DNA of 64,000 nucleotides from Humulus lupulus (lineage: Eukaryota > Streptophyta > Magnoliopsida > Rosales > Cannabaceae): assembly GCF_963169125.1 (NCBI RefSeq), contig NC_084798.1, positions 99,775,970-99,839,969 of the forward strand, written 5' to 3'. This document shows positions 1 through 13,631 of the stretch, piece by piece. The position numbers were made by a program, and so were the translations under genes. Below the pieces are notes generated by a model, which saw nothing but the letters and a program-made list of their open reading frames with translations, was not told where the DNA came from and did not search any database. Numbering within the stretch: position 1 is the first letter of the stretch; every line of letters begins with the position of its first letter.

Positions 1-1869
1 ACTACGACACAAACAATTTGAAAAAAATGCAATCAAGTATTGATTTATCAAATACCCAAATGCAAAACCCTTATAAAAAAATAGAGAAATATCAAGCAGG
101 CCTGTAGAATCACAAAGCCAATATTAACCACAAATAATTTATTTCTTGGTATATAATAATGCTCTATTATATAATTGACCAAATCTTAAACATGGAAACA
201 GAAAAATAGCACAAATGATGTTGAAAACCAACCACTAAAAACATTAATGTAAATACTTTCATTGCTTTACATTCCCATAAAAAACATAATTAAATATTGC
301 AAAAATGTTTTCCATATACGGGCTGGCTCTTCAAGCAAAAAAAAAAAGAAAGAAATTCATGTGTAATGGATTACCATGGCATTACAAGTTGCTGGATAAT
401 CCAACTTTGCATCCAAGACAACTTGCTTTGCAATATCCATGTTTAGCAAACATCAATAAAAATATGGCAGATTCCATCTTAGATGCAAGATAAAAACAAA
501 GGCTATAAGAAAAGCTATAAGAAAAAAAAAGTAAAATGTTCAAAGATTTCTCTGAGCATAGAACATTTCATAAGTTAGAGTACTCTAGTAACAAGAATAA
601 ATATTAGGAGTATTTAAGCACGTTGTGACACCAACAATGAGCAATGTTTAGTTTAGAACATATATATATATATATATTAATATGAATATGTTTATATTCA
701 ACAAAAATTAGAAATCAAAATAGGAGTTGTTGCAAGTTATGATATAAAATAAAATGATCACTATGTGATTTTGCCTCCTAATAAAGGTGATGCTAGTGCA
801 ACCACTCAAGAAAATATGAGTTCAACATTAAGCTAACTAAATGCAGTACTACACCACCAAAAAAAAGAAATAATAACAGAGCAACAATGGCAACACGAAT
901 TAGTTTCAAATTGTAATGTACTGAGGGCTTAATCACCGTGCCTAATAATTCTACGCATGTTTGCTTACAATTTTACACATGTATTGTATTTATTTTTCAT
1001 TTTGCTTTTCCATTGCCACATGTAGCTGTTGTTCCTTTTAATTACTCTTGATGTACATCTTGTATATAGATACTCTACTCTATTGAATATTATATTCAGA
1101 TAATGAATATACAAAAGGTCATTTGTACCTTATATTCTTTCAAAACCCTATATCCTTTTATAGTATCAGCACCGCATGTCATCCTCATCCTCCTTCAATA
1201 TACCAACCTTTGATAGTTAAGCTTATTGAAAGCTACACAAGGAAAACATTATAATATCTCAATCAAATAAAGAGATCTTCAAAAAAAAATTGTAAATCAA
1301 ACTCACCAGCCACATTAAAAATTTTCATTTCTAGGTATTTACAAAAGTAATTCAAAGTTGCCAAACAAAACACCAAAATTGATATCAATATAATAATCTC
1401 CAAAATAAAAACTGAAAACTCACTAACTCCACCATTCTTATTATCAATATATGTCAAAAGTAGAGGCTCGAAAATGAACAAATCATGGAAAAAAAATGAA
1501 GAAGTAAAAGAGAAAGATAATAATCACATTGAGAAAGATTACTACAGGTTGAATCTATGAAATATTGAGCCAAAATACCCAAGAGAAAATGAAATAGTAG
1601 CAGACAGAGGAAGCTTCAGAACTAGAAGAACAACAAATAAAACATCAAAAGCTTTTGCCCAAATTTAAACCTATGTATATATATACATACCTGTGAGATT
1701 TTGAGAGGAAGAATCTAAGAGAGTTCTTCATTTTATTCTCTCATGGATCTTCCAAAAAAAAAAATGGAGAGTGAAGCATGAACTGGTTAGAGTCAAAGAT
1801 CTAATGGAGAATGAAGTGAGAGAAGAAAACAAGAGAGAGAATGGAGAAATGGCTTGGGAAAGTATAACT
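1..1869. other. AT-rich intergenic DNA, no gene recognised
   Basis: No reading frame here has recognisable motifs; the longest are about 60-70 codons and look like chance. A short TA dinucleotide run lies near 660-680. Around 1690-1860 there is a purine-rich stretch with many GAGAGA runs, as seen in plant promoters or leaders, but no coding sequence follows it. I see nothing else that can be supported. Confidence 0.6.
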
Positions 1870-2265
1870 TTAAGTCTGCTAAGCTTACTAAATTTTAGAT
1901 TGTCGCTTTAACATTTTGCAGGCCCGCCTTATTTTAACACTTATTACTTTAACATTTTTTTCTCCAAATTACTTTACCGAAAAGAACAAGTGAATGGGGA
2001 CTAATTTAATTGACATATTTTAGGCCCACTTGAGCGTCCTTAATATATTTTTTTAGGGTGTGTCCTTAAAAGTCTCTCCTCACTCAATTACTCAGATTTT
2101 TTTAGGACTCGTCTAAATAATTACGACATTCATTATACATCTTAAAATATATTTTTTAAGAACTCTCAATGAGTGTCCTAATAAGTCTACAGACATTTTT
2201 AAGGGCTCACATTTAAATGTGTGTCCTAATATGGTGACCTATGTGGTACATTTTGTAGTAATGAC
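1870..2265. mobile_element. Possible CACTA-like DNA transposon end
   Basis: The stretch carries at least four spaced copies of a GTGTCCTAA-like word and ends near 2265 with TTTTGTAGTA, which resembles the reverse of the CACTACAA-type termini of CACTA elements. Subterminal repeats of this kind are typical of that superfamily. A matching left terminus and a 3-bp TSD were not found with confidence, so this is tentative. Confidence 0.25.
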
Positions 2266-2479
2266 AAAGACAACTAATGTTAGAGCTTTTTTCTTCTATC
2301 TTTCTTTATGCACTCTTTATTGAATTTCATAGTTGTTTTAGTTTTCATTATGAACTAATTCCCTTTTCTTAGGGTTATGATGTAGTAAAACATGAATCAT
2401 TAATGTTATACATGATTTTGATTCTAGATCTGAGAAGTTATAATTGATTATGATATAGTTAGAGAATCATAGATTCTGA

Positions 2480-5400
2480 TGTGACATCCTGAGTTTTGAA
2501 CACTCGTTAGTATCCGGTTCAAGCCGATGAATAATTGTATGGAATATTATTTTGATAAATAATATTATATGAAATTTTGTTATTTCGTTAATTTTATAGC
2601 CATTGTGAAAATCTGGTAAAAGGTTTAGGCCTATGCAAAGAAAAATTGGTCGCAGATCGAGGGGCAAACCCTAATAGTGGAAAAATCTCAAATTTGGTAA
2701 AATATGGAATACAATGGCATAAAAATATTTTTGCAACTAGGAATTTATAGTCAAGCCAATAAATTTAACAAAAATGATTGAGGTTTGAATTCCAATTAAC
2801 CATGCCAAGGAATAAAAATTTCTTGCTCGGGCCTCTAAGGGCATTTTGGTTAATTTGATAAATCACCAAATTTATGTGATATGTGACAAAATTTATTTAT
2901 GAGACACATTTAATTTAATTAATTAAGTCTGGAGATTTAAAAATTTAGGGAATTTTAGAAAAGCAAAATTACCAAAGGGTCCTTGAGTGTCTAATGAGAG
3001 AGGTAAAATGAGCAAGGGCATAAAGGTCTTTTCCAAGGGAGGAAAGAAAGAGTGGTGGGCAGCAAGGCTAGGTCCGAGGACTCTCAAGAGCCTAGGACAC
3101 GTACCCTAGGGGAAGAGTAAGAGTCTCACCCCAGTCACAAGTAAAGACCTAATCATTTTCTCTCACAAAATTTCTTTTCTATAAAAAAAACACTATCTCT
3201 TCCATTTTCCTCTCCCAAACCTAAAACCCTAAGTCCTACAATCCTCCATTGCTGCAAATTTTTCTCCATGAGCCAACTACACTAATCCATCCATTGAAGA
3301 AGGGAGAAGCTCGATAGAGAAACCATGTCTAGTGTATGTTTTGATACCTCATTTATCTTCTCTTCCATTTTCCTCTTCAAACCCAAAACCATAAGGATTT
3401 ATTATGCATGCATGTGATCTAATAGCCATGCATGGTATTGATCTTGTGTTCTAGGGTTCAAGGGAAGCTTGTACTAGTTGGATCTCAAAGGTTGAGCACT
3501 TTGGAGATCATGTAAAAGCAACGTAAGATGTCTTTGTAGTTTGCATGTTCTTGTCCCTCATCTAAGTCTTTCTACCCTAATTAGTTCTTAAAAATCTGCA
3601 TGTTGGACTATGGGGTTCGATTTGAGAGTGTAGAGCACAAGGGGAAGTTTTGAGAAGCTAAGGAAACACATCTCCAAGCTAGAACTATCAAAAGGTAGAA
3701 ATCTATTGTTATTCTTTGAGTTTTGTGTTAATATTTGTATATCCGGTTGCATAGGTTATTTTAATGGTTTTTGGAGCTTATTTTATGCTTAAGGTTAAGA
3801 TAATGTGATTTGATGATTTTCATGCATGCATGTGGCTAGGGTTATGCTAGAAATGCTTATTGTTGTTAAGTTTGTGTAAAAATGCATGCTGCCAAAATTC
3901 GTGGTTTGGATTTCAATGGGTGAGATCGCACTCCACTGCCTCTATATGTGAAAATAAATTAAGTAGTTGCATATTTCGGTGTGATTACTTGAGGTTAGGC
4001 TTTTGAAAATCGTGATAAGGTTTTTTTAAACCCAAGTTATGTACTTTTTAACATTGTGATGTAAATTTGGAAAATTTATGGGCAGCATGCACTGCCCAGA
4101 TTGTTTTGACTTTTGAAAAGGTTTTATTAATCTAACATCTATCAAATTTGGTAGGATTTTAGCTTAGAGGAAAATTTATTATGGTTTAAGAGAAACAAAC
4201 TTTCAAAATTTGCCCTAAAATCTGGAAACAAAACTTCTCGACGGCAAGCACTTCGCAGATTATTTCAAATAATTGAATGGATTTTATTACTCCAAAAAAT
4301 TTTAAATTCTTAAGGAAGCTAATTTAGTCATGTATAAATATCCATGTAAAGTTATAGAAAGAACTGGGCTACAGTGTAAGAAAAATAAAATTTCAAAGTT
4401 ACGTTAAAATCTGGGAAAAACTTCTAGGCAGTAGACACTTCCTAGATTTCTTTGAATATCTGAATGTGTTTTTCCATCCCAAAAATTATGAAATTTTGAA
4501 GGGATTTAGTTAAGATGTGTATTAAGGACCCCTGTGAAATTGTTGAGAAAACTGTGTCACCGTTTAAGAGAAATAATTTTTCTAAGTTTGCCATAAAAAC
4601 TGAAAAAATGGTAATTTCGAACCTTAACAAAAAGTGATTTTTGGGAAGTTAGTTCTCTTAACCTAAAACAAGTTTTGATGCGAGGCTTTTTCCTAGTTCC
4701 TATCCTTATGACACATAATTTGTGAAAGATAATTTAAGGGCTTTTGCAAAATATTCAACTTAGGGCAAAAGTTTAAAAATGAGACTTTACCACTTTAAAT
4801 TAAATAGTGGAAGTAAAGTTTTGGAAATAAAAAGAAATGGTTCCTTGCAAAGATAACTAAGGATTTGGAGATTTAACCAATCCCCAAATTGGCTTAAGTT
4901 AATTAAAGTTGATTTTTACCATTCTATAATTTAATTATCCAATTTCTCTTCTTTTAAAAAATAACATAAAATGAGATCCTAGGTTATGGATAAATATGGT
5001 AAAAATGAGAGTTTAAGTTTTGTAGAACATTTAAGAGAAAGGGGTAAAGTTGTCAGATATTATAAGTTAAATGGTCAAAAAATGGTAATTTGATAAATAA
5101 TTGAAAACAATAAACATTCGTAAGAGAGCGAAAATTTGGTATTTTTCTAAAGATAAGAGTTGTTTAAAACTCCTTTTTCTAAAATCCAAAATATGAGTTA
5201 TTTGTTAAGAGTGTTCTTTATTCAAAGAATATTAAAATGAGCAACACAGTGAGCGTGTTGTGGTTAGGCTGATTTTCTTATGATACCGTAATGACTGAAA
5301 CTAAATCCGGCATTATACACTGTTAAGTGTATAAAAGGCTATAGTATAGTCTCTAAGAATTTATTTCATGTATCTATCGTAGCATATTAGCTATAAGAAT

Positions 5401-6140
5401 AAGTCATAGTTCAATCCGAGAAAATTGTATTAATTAGAGTAACTACAAAAGGGGAAATGAATAGCAGTGTTAAAGATCTAACTGGGAACTAAGGACTCCA
5501 AGTATACTAGGGTGTGCTTGAATTAGTAGATTACACTAGTATTTTTTTTGGGTCATTAAGACCAGGGTATGCTTAATACCCACTCTTGCAATGCTTTTGC
5601 ATTCTGCAACTAAATGGTAAGTAAGTCCGGGTTGTTGAGTGCAACCAAAGTGTTTATATATGTTATGTTAATTACATGCAAAATTGTATGCTAGGGTTGG
5701 GACTTATCCTATACCCTAGTGATCGGTAGTTATATCTACCTTAGGTCAACCCGTTGTTGGGTTTTAGTATACTTGTGTGTGTAAGGCTATTCTTACTATA
5801 CGTTGTGGCTTACCTAGTTATTCATGTTGTAGGTAAATGCGAAAGCAAAGTGGACTAGTGAGCGTCGGAGTCCTCTTGCGGATATGTACATGTGGCCTGA
5901 CCTGGGGAGGTTTTTCATGGAACACCATTTTGAAAAGAAAAAGCTCAAAGCTTGTTATATCTTTATGACATTTGTTTTGCTATAACTCTGAGGAAGAATA
6001 GTTTTAATTCTGTTTGCTAAACTAAAAGTGCACAAAGTCTTTTCTTAAAAGATTTTTTATATGGATTTTCGGTACAATGATTTAAAGTAAAAGTTTAAAT
6101 TTCTGCATGTTTTTGGTCTTGTATTCATTGGGTCGTTACA
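2480..6140 (+). repeat. LTR A: 3.66-kb 5' LTR of a Ty3/gypsy element
   Basis: It begins TGTGACATCC and ends GGGTCGTTACA, and is followed two bases later by a primer-binding site. Most of the second half and a 300-bp block near 2975 recur as LTR A' at about 7105-13053. The 5 bp before the start (TCTGA) and after LTR A' (TCAGA) agree at four of five positions, consistent with an aged TSD. The LTR is AT-rich and non-coding. A TATA-like run lies near 3179. An AG/GTAA junction near 5831 is discussed in the findings. Confidence 0.75.
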
Positions 6141-6142
6141 AG

Positions 6143-6154
6143 TTGTATCAGAGC
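6143..6154 (+). other. Primer-binding site of LTR A element
   Basis: TTGTATCAGAGC differs at one base from TGGTATCAGAGC, the usual plant primer-binding site complementary to initiator-methionine tRNA. It lies two bases after the LTR end, as expected. Confidence 0.7.
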
Positions 6155-6794
6155 ACCGGGCTAAACTAGTTCTGTAGACAGACCCACATGTACATTTTGT
6201 AAGATAGTCCAACACTCACTGTAAGTGCTGTCATTTTATATTTGTTTCCTTTGATTTGATTTATTTACCTCAATTCTATAAATTGTAGTCTATGGTTGAT
6301 ATACCTTATATAGGTGACCTTGTGATGCAGTTCGAGCTAGCGTTTGGACCATTGATTGGCCTATCTCCATGATTGATAGCATACCTCGAGGCAGGGTGGT
6401 AGAGCCAGAGGAGGATTCCAGATACTGACATAGAGCTGGATATGCTGATGGATAGCCTAGATTGGGTTATGCTGTGAGGGTCTTGATGATACTTTTTGAA
6501 AAGACTTGGCAAACCTACTAGGTTATAGGACTTTTGTGTAGTTTTAGCAAGCAAATGTAGAAACCCAACATATAGCTAGGGTTCCCTTCTTTTTGTATTT
6601 ATCGTTCTGCTAACTAAAACCTTATAGCATAATCTTTCATGATCATTTTGTATTGCTAGGTTATATTCCTGAATGATTGATTACCTGTTTTGAGTTAAAT
6701 TGTTGTGAATTATTTTCTTTTACTTTCCATTTTCCTTGTGTATGGGAAACTAGTATACTCAAATGTTTTAAGCATTGTTGTATAGAAATTGGCG

Positions 6795-7040
6795 ATGGTG
6801 CCTAATACCTGAGCCAGGGGAGGTCGAGTTGTTAACCCACCAAACCCAGTCGAGATAGAAGTCGTTGACCAAGGAGCAGGTAGTGGCCGAGGTAGAGGAA
6901 TGGGTTGAGGCCAACGACAAAGGGTACAGCCGGAACCAAATCTTGCAACTTAGGTAGAGGATTTGAGAAGGATTGTGCATGAACATAATACAACAAACAC
7001 TTAGATGTTCGATGCAATTATGAGGAGATTCCCGAAAGCG
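6795..7040 (+). pseudogene. gag 5' fragment of the LTR A element
   Basis: An open frame of 82 codons starting ATG at 6795 has the composition expected of a plant chromovirus-like gag start: Gly/Arg-rich runs, then an acidic-amphipathic stretch (VEDLRRIVHEHN). It contains four in-frame stops (two TGA and two TAG), so it is dead. Everything downstream (rest of gag, pol, and the start of the 3' LTR) is missing because the sequence jumps to the interior of LTR A' near 7105. Assignment to gag is by position after the primer-binding site and by composition. I saw no gag core domain. Confidence 0.5.
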
Positions 7041-7403
7041 CTACGCAACCCCGCACTCCCAGCGCCCTGGACACATACTCCCAGAAGCACCACATACCAA
7101 ATGGCCCTTTAGTGTCTTAGGAGAGAGGTAAAAATGAGCATGGGCATAAAGGTCTTTTCCAATGGAGGAAAGAGAGAATGTTGCAAGGCTAGGTCCTAGG
7201 GCTCTGAAGACCCTAGGACACATACCCTAGGGGAAGAGTAAAAGCCTTACCCCACTCAAAGTAAAGACCTAATCATTTTCTCTCACAAAAATTCTTTTCT
7301 CTCAAGAAAAAAAAACACTCTCTCTTCCATTTTCCTCTCTCAAACCCGAAACCATTAGCTCTACAATCCTCCCTTTCTGCAACTTTTTCTCCCTAAGCCA
7401 ACT

Positions 7404-9739
7404 TGTAATGCCCTGGGTAGCCAAGACCGTTACACTGTGTGTTTGTAAAGGTGCAAGACTTGCTAATCAAGTCATTTAATTAGAAACGTGTTACTACAAC
7501 TATAATTACAGGTTATAAACAAGTACTGGCCACTCTAAGGGCAATACAGACATTTAGGCTTCTCCTATCCTGTACCACTTCTCGGCCGTGGCGGCCAATC
7601 AGCTGACTATGTACATTCAACCTCAAAGCTCTCCAACTCAGGACCGATCCACCTAGCTCTTGCCTTTACCTGCACCACGTAGCACCCATGAGCCAAGGCC
7701 CAGCAAGAAAACCATAATGCATAGCACAAGCGACAATCAACAGGCAGATAATTTACGAATCATCAATCAGATATACAACAAGTCATACAGCTCACAGAAA
7801 TAGTGATATCAAACTACAAGCAAATAATCAGTTACTCAGATAACAAACTCGTCACGATCATCAGTTTAAACAACATTAAACATATCACGCCGAAATCCAG
7901 GATCGGTGCCCTTAGGCCGCATCCTCTAATTATCCCACTGACTCCGACTCGCTTAGGCTGAACTCAGTGATTATGTATTTAACCTCAACTACCAGTGGCT
8001 GAGCCGCGTCCTATGCGCAAATATTGATTTCGACACTCTTAGGTCGTTTATCACATGTCCCCATGGCATAATACCATTTCATGACATCACATACAAATAT
8101 AGGGAGCTCTTAGTCCCAACATAATCACATAACCGAGTGCAGTTTATTACCTTTGATTCTGATAGCTTTGATTAGTGAAATTAACCTTCAAGCACGATCC
8201 TGTCCGAGCCCTAGCGTACACCTAGTCACAGCCATAAATTAGAACCATAACTAAACTTTAATTCCGTAACCTAACCTCAGGATTAATCCCGAGCCCTCGA
8301 GAAGCCCTAATTCCACCAAACAGGGTGGTGGAATCAAACCCCAAGCCCCGTGCAAAAAGCCTAAGAAAATACCCAAAAATCCATTTCTGGAGGCAGGGTA
8401 GCGCTACAACCCCACAAAGTGGGCGCTACAGCGCTACAAGCAGTGGCAAAAGCCCCCCAGGAAGTCAGCATAGCGCTGTAGCGCTCCAAGACTAGCGCTA
8501 TAGCGCTACAAAAAGCAATCTTCATCCTCTAGTTTTCTCCTTCGAATTTTCTCAAGCCAAAACTCCCTAAAACCCCTCCAAACCTCATCCACACACCAAA
8601 TTGAGCCTACCATCGTCTACATCTCATCCCACATAGCCCAACAACATAAAAGATAACCACATCCACCATCAAACAAAGAAACACAAGAATTGAACTCAAA
8701 ACTCAAGAACTCATCAGAAAACCAGAGTCAACCCAGCAACTCAGATGATCAAGCTAAAAAATTCATACCTTTAATGGAAATTCGACCTTAGGTTTCCCTT
8801 AGTATCCTTCCATCCTTTAGCTCCTCAATTCTTCAAGCTCAAACCCCTTAACTTCCATTTAAAAAACCAAATTCAGAACTCAAACTCACCAAAACTCAGA
8901 AATCTCAACATATCTTAAACCTTACCTTTATTTAGGAATTAACTCCAGCTAACCCTCTTGATTACCTCAAGAACCAAGGTCCCAGCTCTAGCCTAAGCCT
9001 CCACTGAATTACAGCTTCAGAAATCCTCAAGAAATGGTGAAGGGAGAGGAAACCGAGAGAGAGAGAAAGAGTCCCTGTTTTTCTTCTTTCCTTCCTTCCT
9101 TCTACTTCTACTATTTTCTAAAACTTCCACTAAGGCTAAAAATAGAAATGACCCTTATCCTCTTTTAACCATCAAATGACCATTTTTCCCTCCCATGTAA
9201 ACCTAAGCCTTTAAACATTCTAAGGGCATTTTGGTCATTTGCTCCAAAATTCCCGCTATTTCCTCAAGTGTCCCTAATGATTACCACTTAAACCTCGACA
9301 CCTAGCTAATGACCAATTATTTCCCTCAATGTCAAATAATCTCCAATATATTTCCCGAATTCCCAAAAATACCCTCAGGCTCCCCCGAGCCAGGTATAAA
9401 TCCCCACCGTAACTTTTTCGCTAAACCGCTCACTAGGATCGCCTCGAGTCACAAGATGAAAATATATCCACATAATAATGTGGTCTCAACAATTTATCAC
9501 AAATAATTACATTTATGCCCTCACTGGGCCAAAATTACAAATATGCCCTTTTAATCTAATCAGAGCCTACATGCATACTAATACACATAATCATGCATCT
9601 CATATATCCAAATAATCATATAAGCATGCTTATCACATAATCATGCATTTAATCTTTTAAATCATATTGAATCCAGTTATGCCCTCCCGGCACACTAATC
9701 AAGGCCCTTAAGCCTTATTAGTAATTTTGGGTCGTTACA
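7404..9739 (-). repeat. Solo LTR (reverse), same family as 32363 and 35211
   Basis: It starts TGTAATGCCC and ends GGGTCGTTACA, i.e. the reverse complement of a TGTAACGACCC...GGGCATTACA LTR. Flanks are CAACT and TAACT, a TSD with one mismatch, and removing the insert restores the sequence seen in LTR A. The 2336 bp hold no coding frame. 8398-8512 has clustered AGCGCT palindromes, and 7640-7690 carries the conserved block ending, on the reverse strand, in GCAGGTAAAGGCAAG. Confidence 0.85.
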
Positions 9740-12059
9740 TAACTACACTCGTCCCTCCATTGAAGAAGGGAGAAGCTCAAGAGAAACCTTGTCTAGTGTA
9801 AGTTTTGAAACCTCGTTCATCTTTTCTTCCATTTTCCTCTTCAAACCCGAAACCTTAAGGATTTATTATGCATGCATGTGATCTAATTTCCATGCATTGC
9901 ATTGATCTTGTGTTCTAGAGCTCAAGGGAAGCTTGTACTAGTTGGATCTCAAAGGTTGATCACTTTGGTGATCAAGTAAAAGCAAGGTAAGAGATCTTTG
10001 AGAGTGTAGAGTACAAGGGAGAGTTTTGAGAAGTTAAGGAAACACATCTCCAAGCTAGAACTATAAAAAGGTAGAAATCCATGGTTATTCTTTGAGTCTT
10101 GTGTTAATATTTGTAGACCTAGTTGTATAGGTTATTTTATTGGTTTTTGGAGCTTATTTTTTGCTTAAGGTTGAGATTGTGTGATTTGATGATTTTCATG
10201 CATGCATGTGGCTAGGATTATGCTAGAAATGCATGTTATTATTAAGTTTGTGTAAAAATACATGCTGCCCAAAGTCGTGGTCTGCCTTCCAACAGGTCAG
10301 ATCGAACTCTACTTCTTATTTTTGTGAAAATAAATTGTTTAGTTGAATAGTTATTTGTGATTACTTGAGGTTAGGCTTTGGAAAATCGCAAAAAGTATTT
10401 TTAAACCAAAGTTATGCACTTTTTGGCATTGTGATGTAAATGTGGAAAATTTATGGACAGCATGCACTGTCCAGATTGTTTTTACTTTCGAACAGGTTTT
10501 ACTAATCTAAAAGCTATGGAATTTGGTAGGATGTTAGTTTAGACATGTATAAGAGTAATTGTAATATTTTAGAGGAAAATGTATTTTTTTTTAAGAGAAA
10601 CATATTTTCAAAATTTGCCCTAAAATCTGGAAACAAAACTTCTCGGCAACAAGCATTGCCTAGATTACTTCAAATATTTGAATGGGTTTTATTACTCCAA
10701 AAAAAATTTAAATTTGTAAGGAAGCTAATCTAGACATTTGAAAATATTTTTGTACAATTTTAGAAAGAACTTGGCCACGGTGTAAGAGAAATAATTTTTC
10801 CAAATTACCTTAAAATCTAGGAAAATCTTATGGACAACAAGCACTTCCCAGATTGCTTTGATTATTTGAATGGTTTTTCCATCCCAAAACTATGAAGTTT
10901 TAAAGAGAATTAGATAATATGTTTATAAGGACCCTTGTAAAATTTTAGAGAAAACTGTGTAAGAGTTTAAGAGAACTGATTTTTGTAAGTTTGCCATAAA
11001 AACTGAAAAGTAGTACTTTCGAACCTTAACGAAAAAAGTAATTTTTGGGAGGTTAGTTCTCTTAACCTAAAATAAGTTTTGACGCGAGACTTTTGCCTAG
11101 TTCCTATTCTTATGACAGAGAATACGTGAATGATAGTTTAAGGGTTTTTTCAAATATCTCAACTTAGGGCAAAAGTTTAAAAATGAGACTTTACCACTTC
11201 AAATTAAATAGTGGAAGTTAAGTTTTGGAAATGAAAATAAATAGTGTCTTGCAAAGATAACTAAGGATTTAGAGAATTTATCAATCTCCAAATCGACTTA
11301 AGTTAATTAAAGGTGATTTTTACCATTTTATAATTTTAAGGTCCAATTGCCCTTCTTTTAAAAAATAACATAAAATAAGATCCTAGGTTATGGATAAAAA
11401 TTGTAAAAATGGGAGTTTAGGTTTTGTAGAACCTTTAAGTGAAAGGGGTGACGTTGTCAGATATTATAAATTAAAGGGTCAAAAAGTGGTATTTTGGTAA
11501 ATGATAGAAAACAATAAACTTTCGTAAGAGAGAGAAAAGTTGGTATTTTTCTAAAGATAAGAGTTGTTTAAAACTTCTTTTTCTAATAATCAAAATACAA
11601 GTTATCTGTTAAGAGAGTTCTTTATTCAAAGAATATTAAAATGCACAGCACGAAGAGATTGTTGCGGTGAGGCCGATTTTCTTATGATTCCGTAATGACT
11701 GAAACGAAATCCAACCTTATATAATGTGAAGTGTATAAGAGGCTATAGTATAGAGTCTCTACGAATTTATTTCATTTTGCTATCGTAGAATATTAGCTAT
11801 AAGAATATTTCATAGTTTAATCTGAGTACAGTGTATTAATTATAGTAACCGCAAAAGGGAAAATGAATAGCGGTGTTAAAGATCCAACTGGAAACTAAGG
11901 ACTCCAAGTAAGTTAGCCTTTCCCTTCTTGGCTATAACATGAATATACTAGTATGTGCTTGTAGTAGTAGATTACACTAGTTTTGTTTGGGTCATTATGA
12001 CTAGGGTATGCTTAATACCCACTCTTGCAATGCTTTTGCATTCTGCAGCTAAATGGTAA

Positions 12060-12260
12060 GTAGGTCCATGTTGAAGCCAGAACCTTAGCATAATATAGTC
12101 TGGGTTGGACCCAGGACACGGTAAGAATATAGTCCAGGTAGGAGCCAGGACATGGTGAATATATAGTCTGTGTTGGAGCTAGGACATGGTGAATATATAG
12201 TCCAGGTCGAAGCCAAGACAATGGTAATAAATTCTGAGTTGGAGCCAAGACATTAACGGT
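12060..12260 (+). repeat. Degenerate tandem repeat, ~35 bp unit, in LTR A'
   Basis: About five imperfect units share words such as ATAGTCTGGGTTGGA, AGCCAGGACATGG and GAATATATAGTCCAGG. The block is absent from LTR A, where the flanking sequences are directly joined. A second, looser repeat (GAGAATTTTTTGAGTGCAGG-like, three copies) follows at 12345-12520. Confidence 0.7.
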
Positions 12261-13053
12261 GGAACCGGGTTGAGGCCTAGATCCCTTGCTGACTAACTTA
12301 ATTGCTTAGTTATGATGCGTGTTAAATATATATTGAATAGTTTGAGAATCTTCTGAGTGCAAGATATTACAATATGAGTGATATATTGTATGTTCTGAGA
12401 ATTTTTTGAGTGCAGGTTATTGTGTTATGTGTGAACTTGGTCGTTGGAAACAACCAAAGTTATTATTCAGATACGATTATCTATATTGAATCTTTTGGGA
12501 ATTTTCTAAGTGCAGGTTATTTATGTTATGTAACAAATTGGAAGTTGAGTGCAACCAAACTGTTGATATTTGTTATGTTCATTACTCGCAAAATTGTATG
12601 CTGGGGTTGGGAATTATCCCATACTTTAGTGATCGGTAGTTATATCTACCTTAGGTCGATCTGTTGATGGGTTTTAGTATACTTGTGTGTGTAAGGCTAT
12701 TCTTACTAAGTGTTGTTGCTTACCTAGTTATTCATGTTGTAGGTAAGTGCAAAAGTAAAGTGGAGGAGTGAGCGTAGGTGTCTTCTTGCAGATATGTACA
12801 TGTGGCCCAACCTGGGGAGGTTATTGATGGAACACCATTATGAAAAGAAAAAGCTGGGAGCTTGTTATTTCTTTTATGACATTTGTTTTGCTATAACTCT
12901 GTGGAAGAGTAGTTGTAATTCTATTTGCTAAAGTAAATGTGTGTGCACAAAGTCTTTTCTTAAAAAAAATTACATGGATTTTTGGTACAATGATTTAAAG
13001 TAAAAGTTTAAATTTCTGCATGTTTTTGGTCTTGTATTCGATTTGTCATTACA

Positions 13054-13631
13054 TCAGATAGGATGAGATTACCTACACAATTAGTGTTGTCTGAAGTTTT
13101 TATTCCTAATGTCTTCTAATAGGTGAGTGCCTGATTACTATTTATATGATATATGATTTTGATTCGAGATCTGAGTAGTTGGAATTGAATATGCTATAGT
13201 TATAGAATCATAGATTGTTTTAGGGTGAGAATACCTATATAATATGTGTTGTGTGAATCTTTTGTTCTTAATAACTCCTAATAGGTTCAAACTATCCCAG
13301 AGATTTTGGGAATTTATTTATTAGGTTTTCTTTCTATATCTTGAGAAAAAAATAGAAAATACATTAGAAAACTACTTTCAACATAGTAAGAAGTTGTAAA
13401 ACTATAATAGATACATTAAAGAGGATTGTTATGGTGAAGTCAGAAGCTATAGGTTTTTTATCATATAAGTTTTTGTCTATTGTTTGCATTCCTATATTTT
13501 ATTGCTCATTTGTTTTTAATTTAATCTTCTCAATCAAGTCTTGCATAATCAAATAGAATTAAGACTAAGAAAATTGGTAATCAATAAACAATTTACGTGG
13601 GAACGATAATTTTACTACTCTTTATTACTTG
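13054..13631. other. Flanking DNA with duplicated segments, no gene
   Basis: No coding frame. About 70 bp at 13150-13215 resembles 2408-2479, the left flank of LTR A. Two segments inside the region (13055-13125 and 13215-13290) also resemble one another. The sequence continues beyond Tat-1 at 24924. Confidence 0.5.

Larger units (their letters stand above)
7105..13053 (+). repeat. LTR A': truncated 3' LTR, split by a solo LTR
   Basis: 7105-7403 matches LTR A from about 2975, and 9740-13053 matches LTR A from about 3275 to its end. The first roughly 500 bp of the LTR are missing, so a deletion fused the gag stub to the LTR interior. The middle is occupied by the solo LTR 7404-9739. Relative to LTR A it carries an extra block of about 480 bp near 12060-12540 containing tandem repeats. 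It ends CATTACA at 13053. Confidence 0.7.

Noticed and set aside
305..493. 62-codon frame near the window start
   Set aside because: Short, no motif, and includes a poly-Lys run from an A tract.
849..2265. A complete CACTA element from TACTACACC to TTTTGTAGTA
   Set aside because: The left end is only loosely similar and no 3-bp TSD could be matched, so only a possible right terminus is listed.
6306..7223. Short minus-strand frames around the LTR A gag stub
   Set aside because: Opposite strand of the degenerate gag region; no domain seen.
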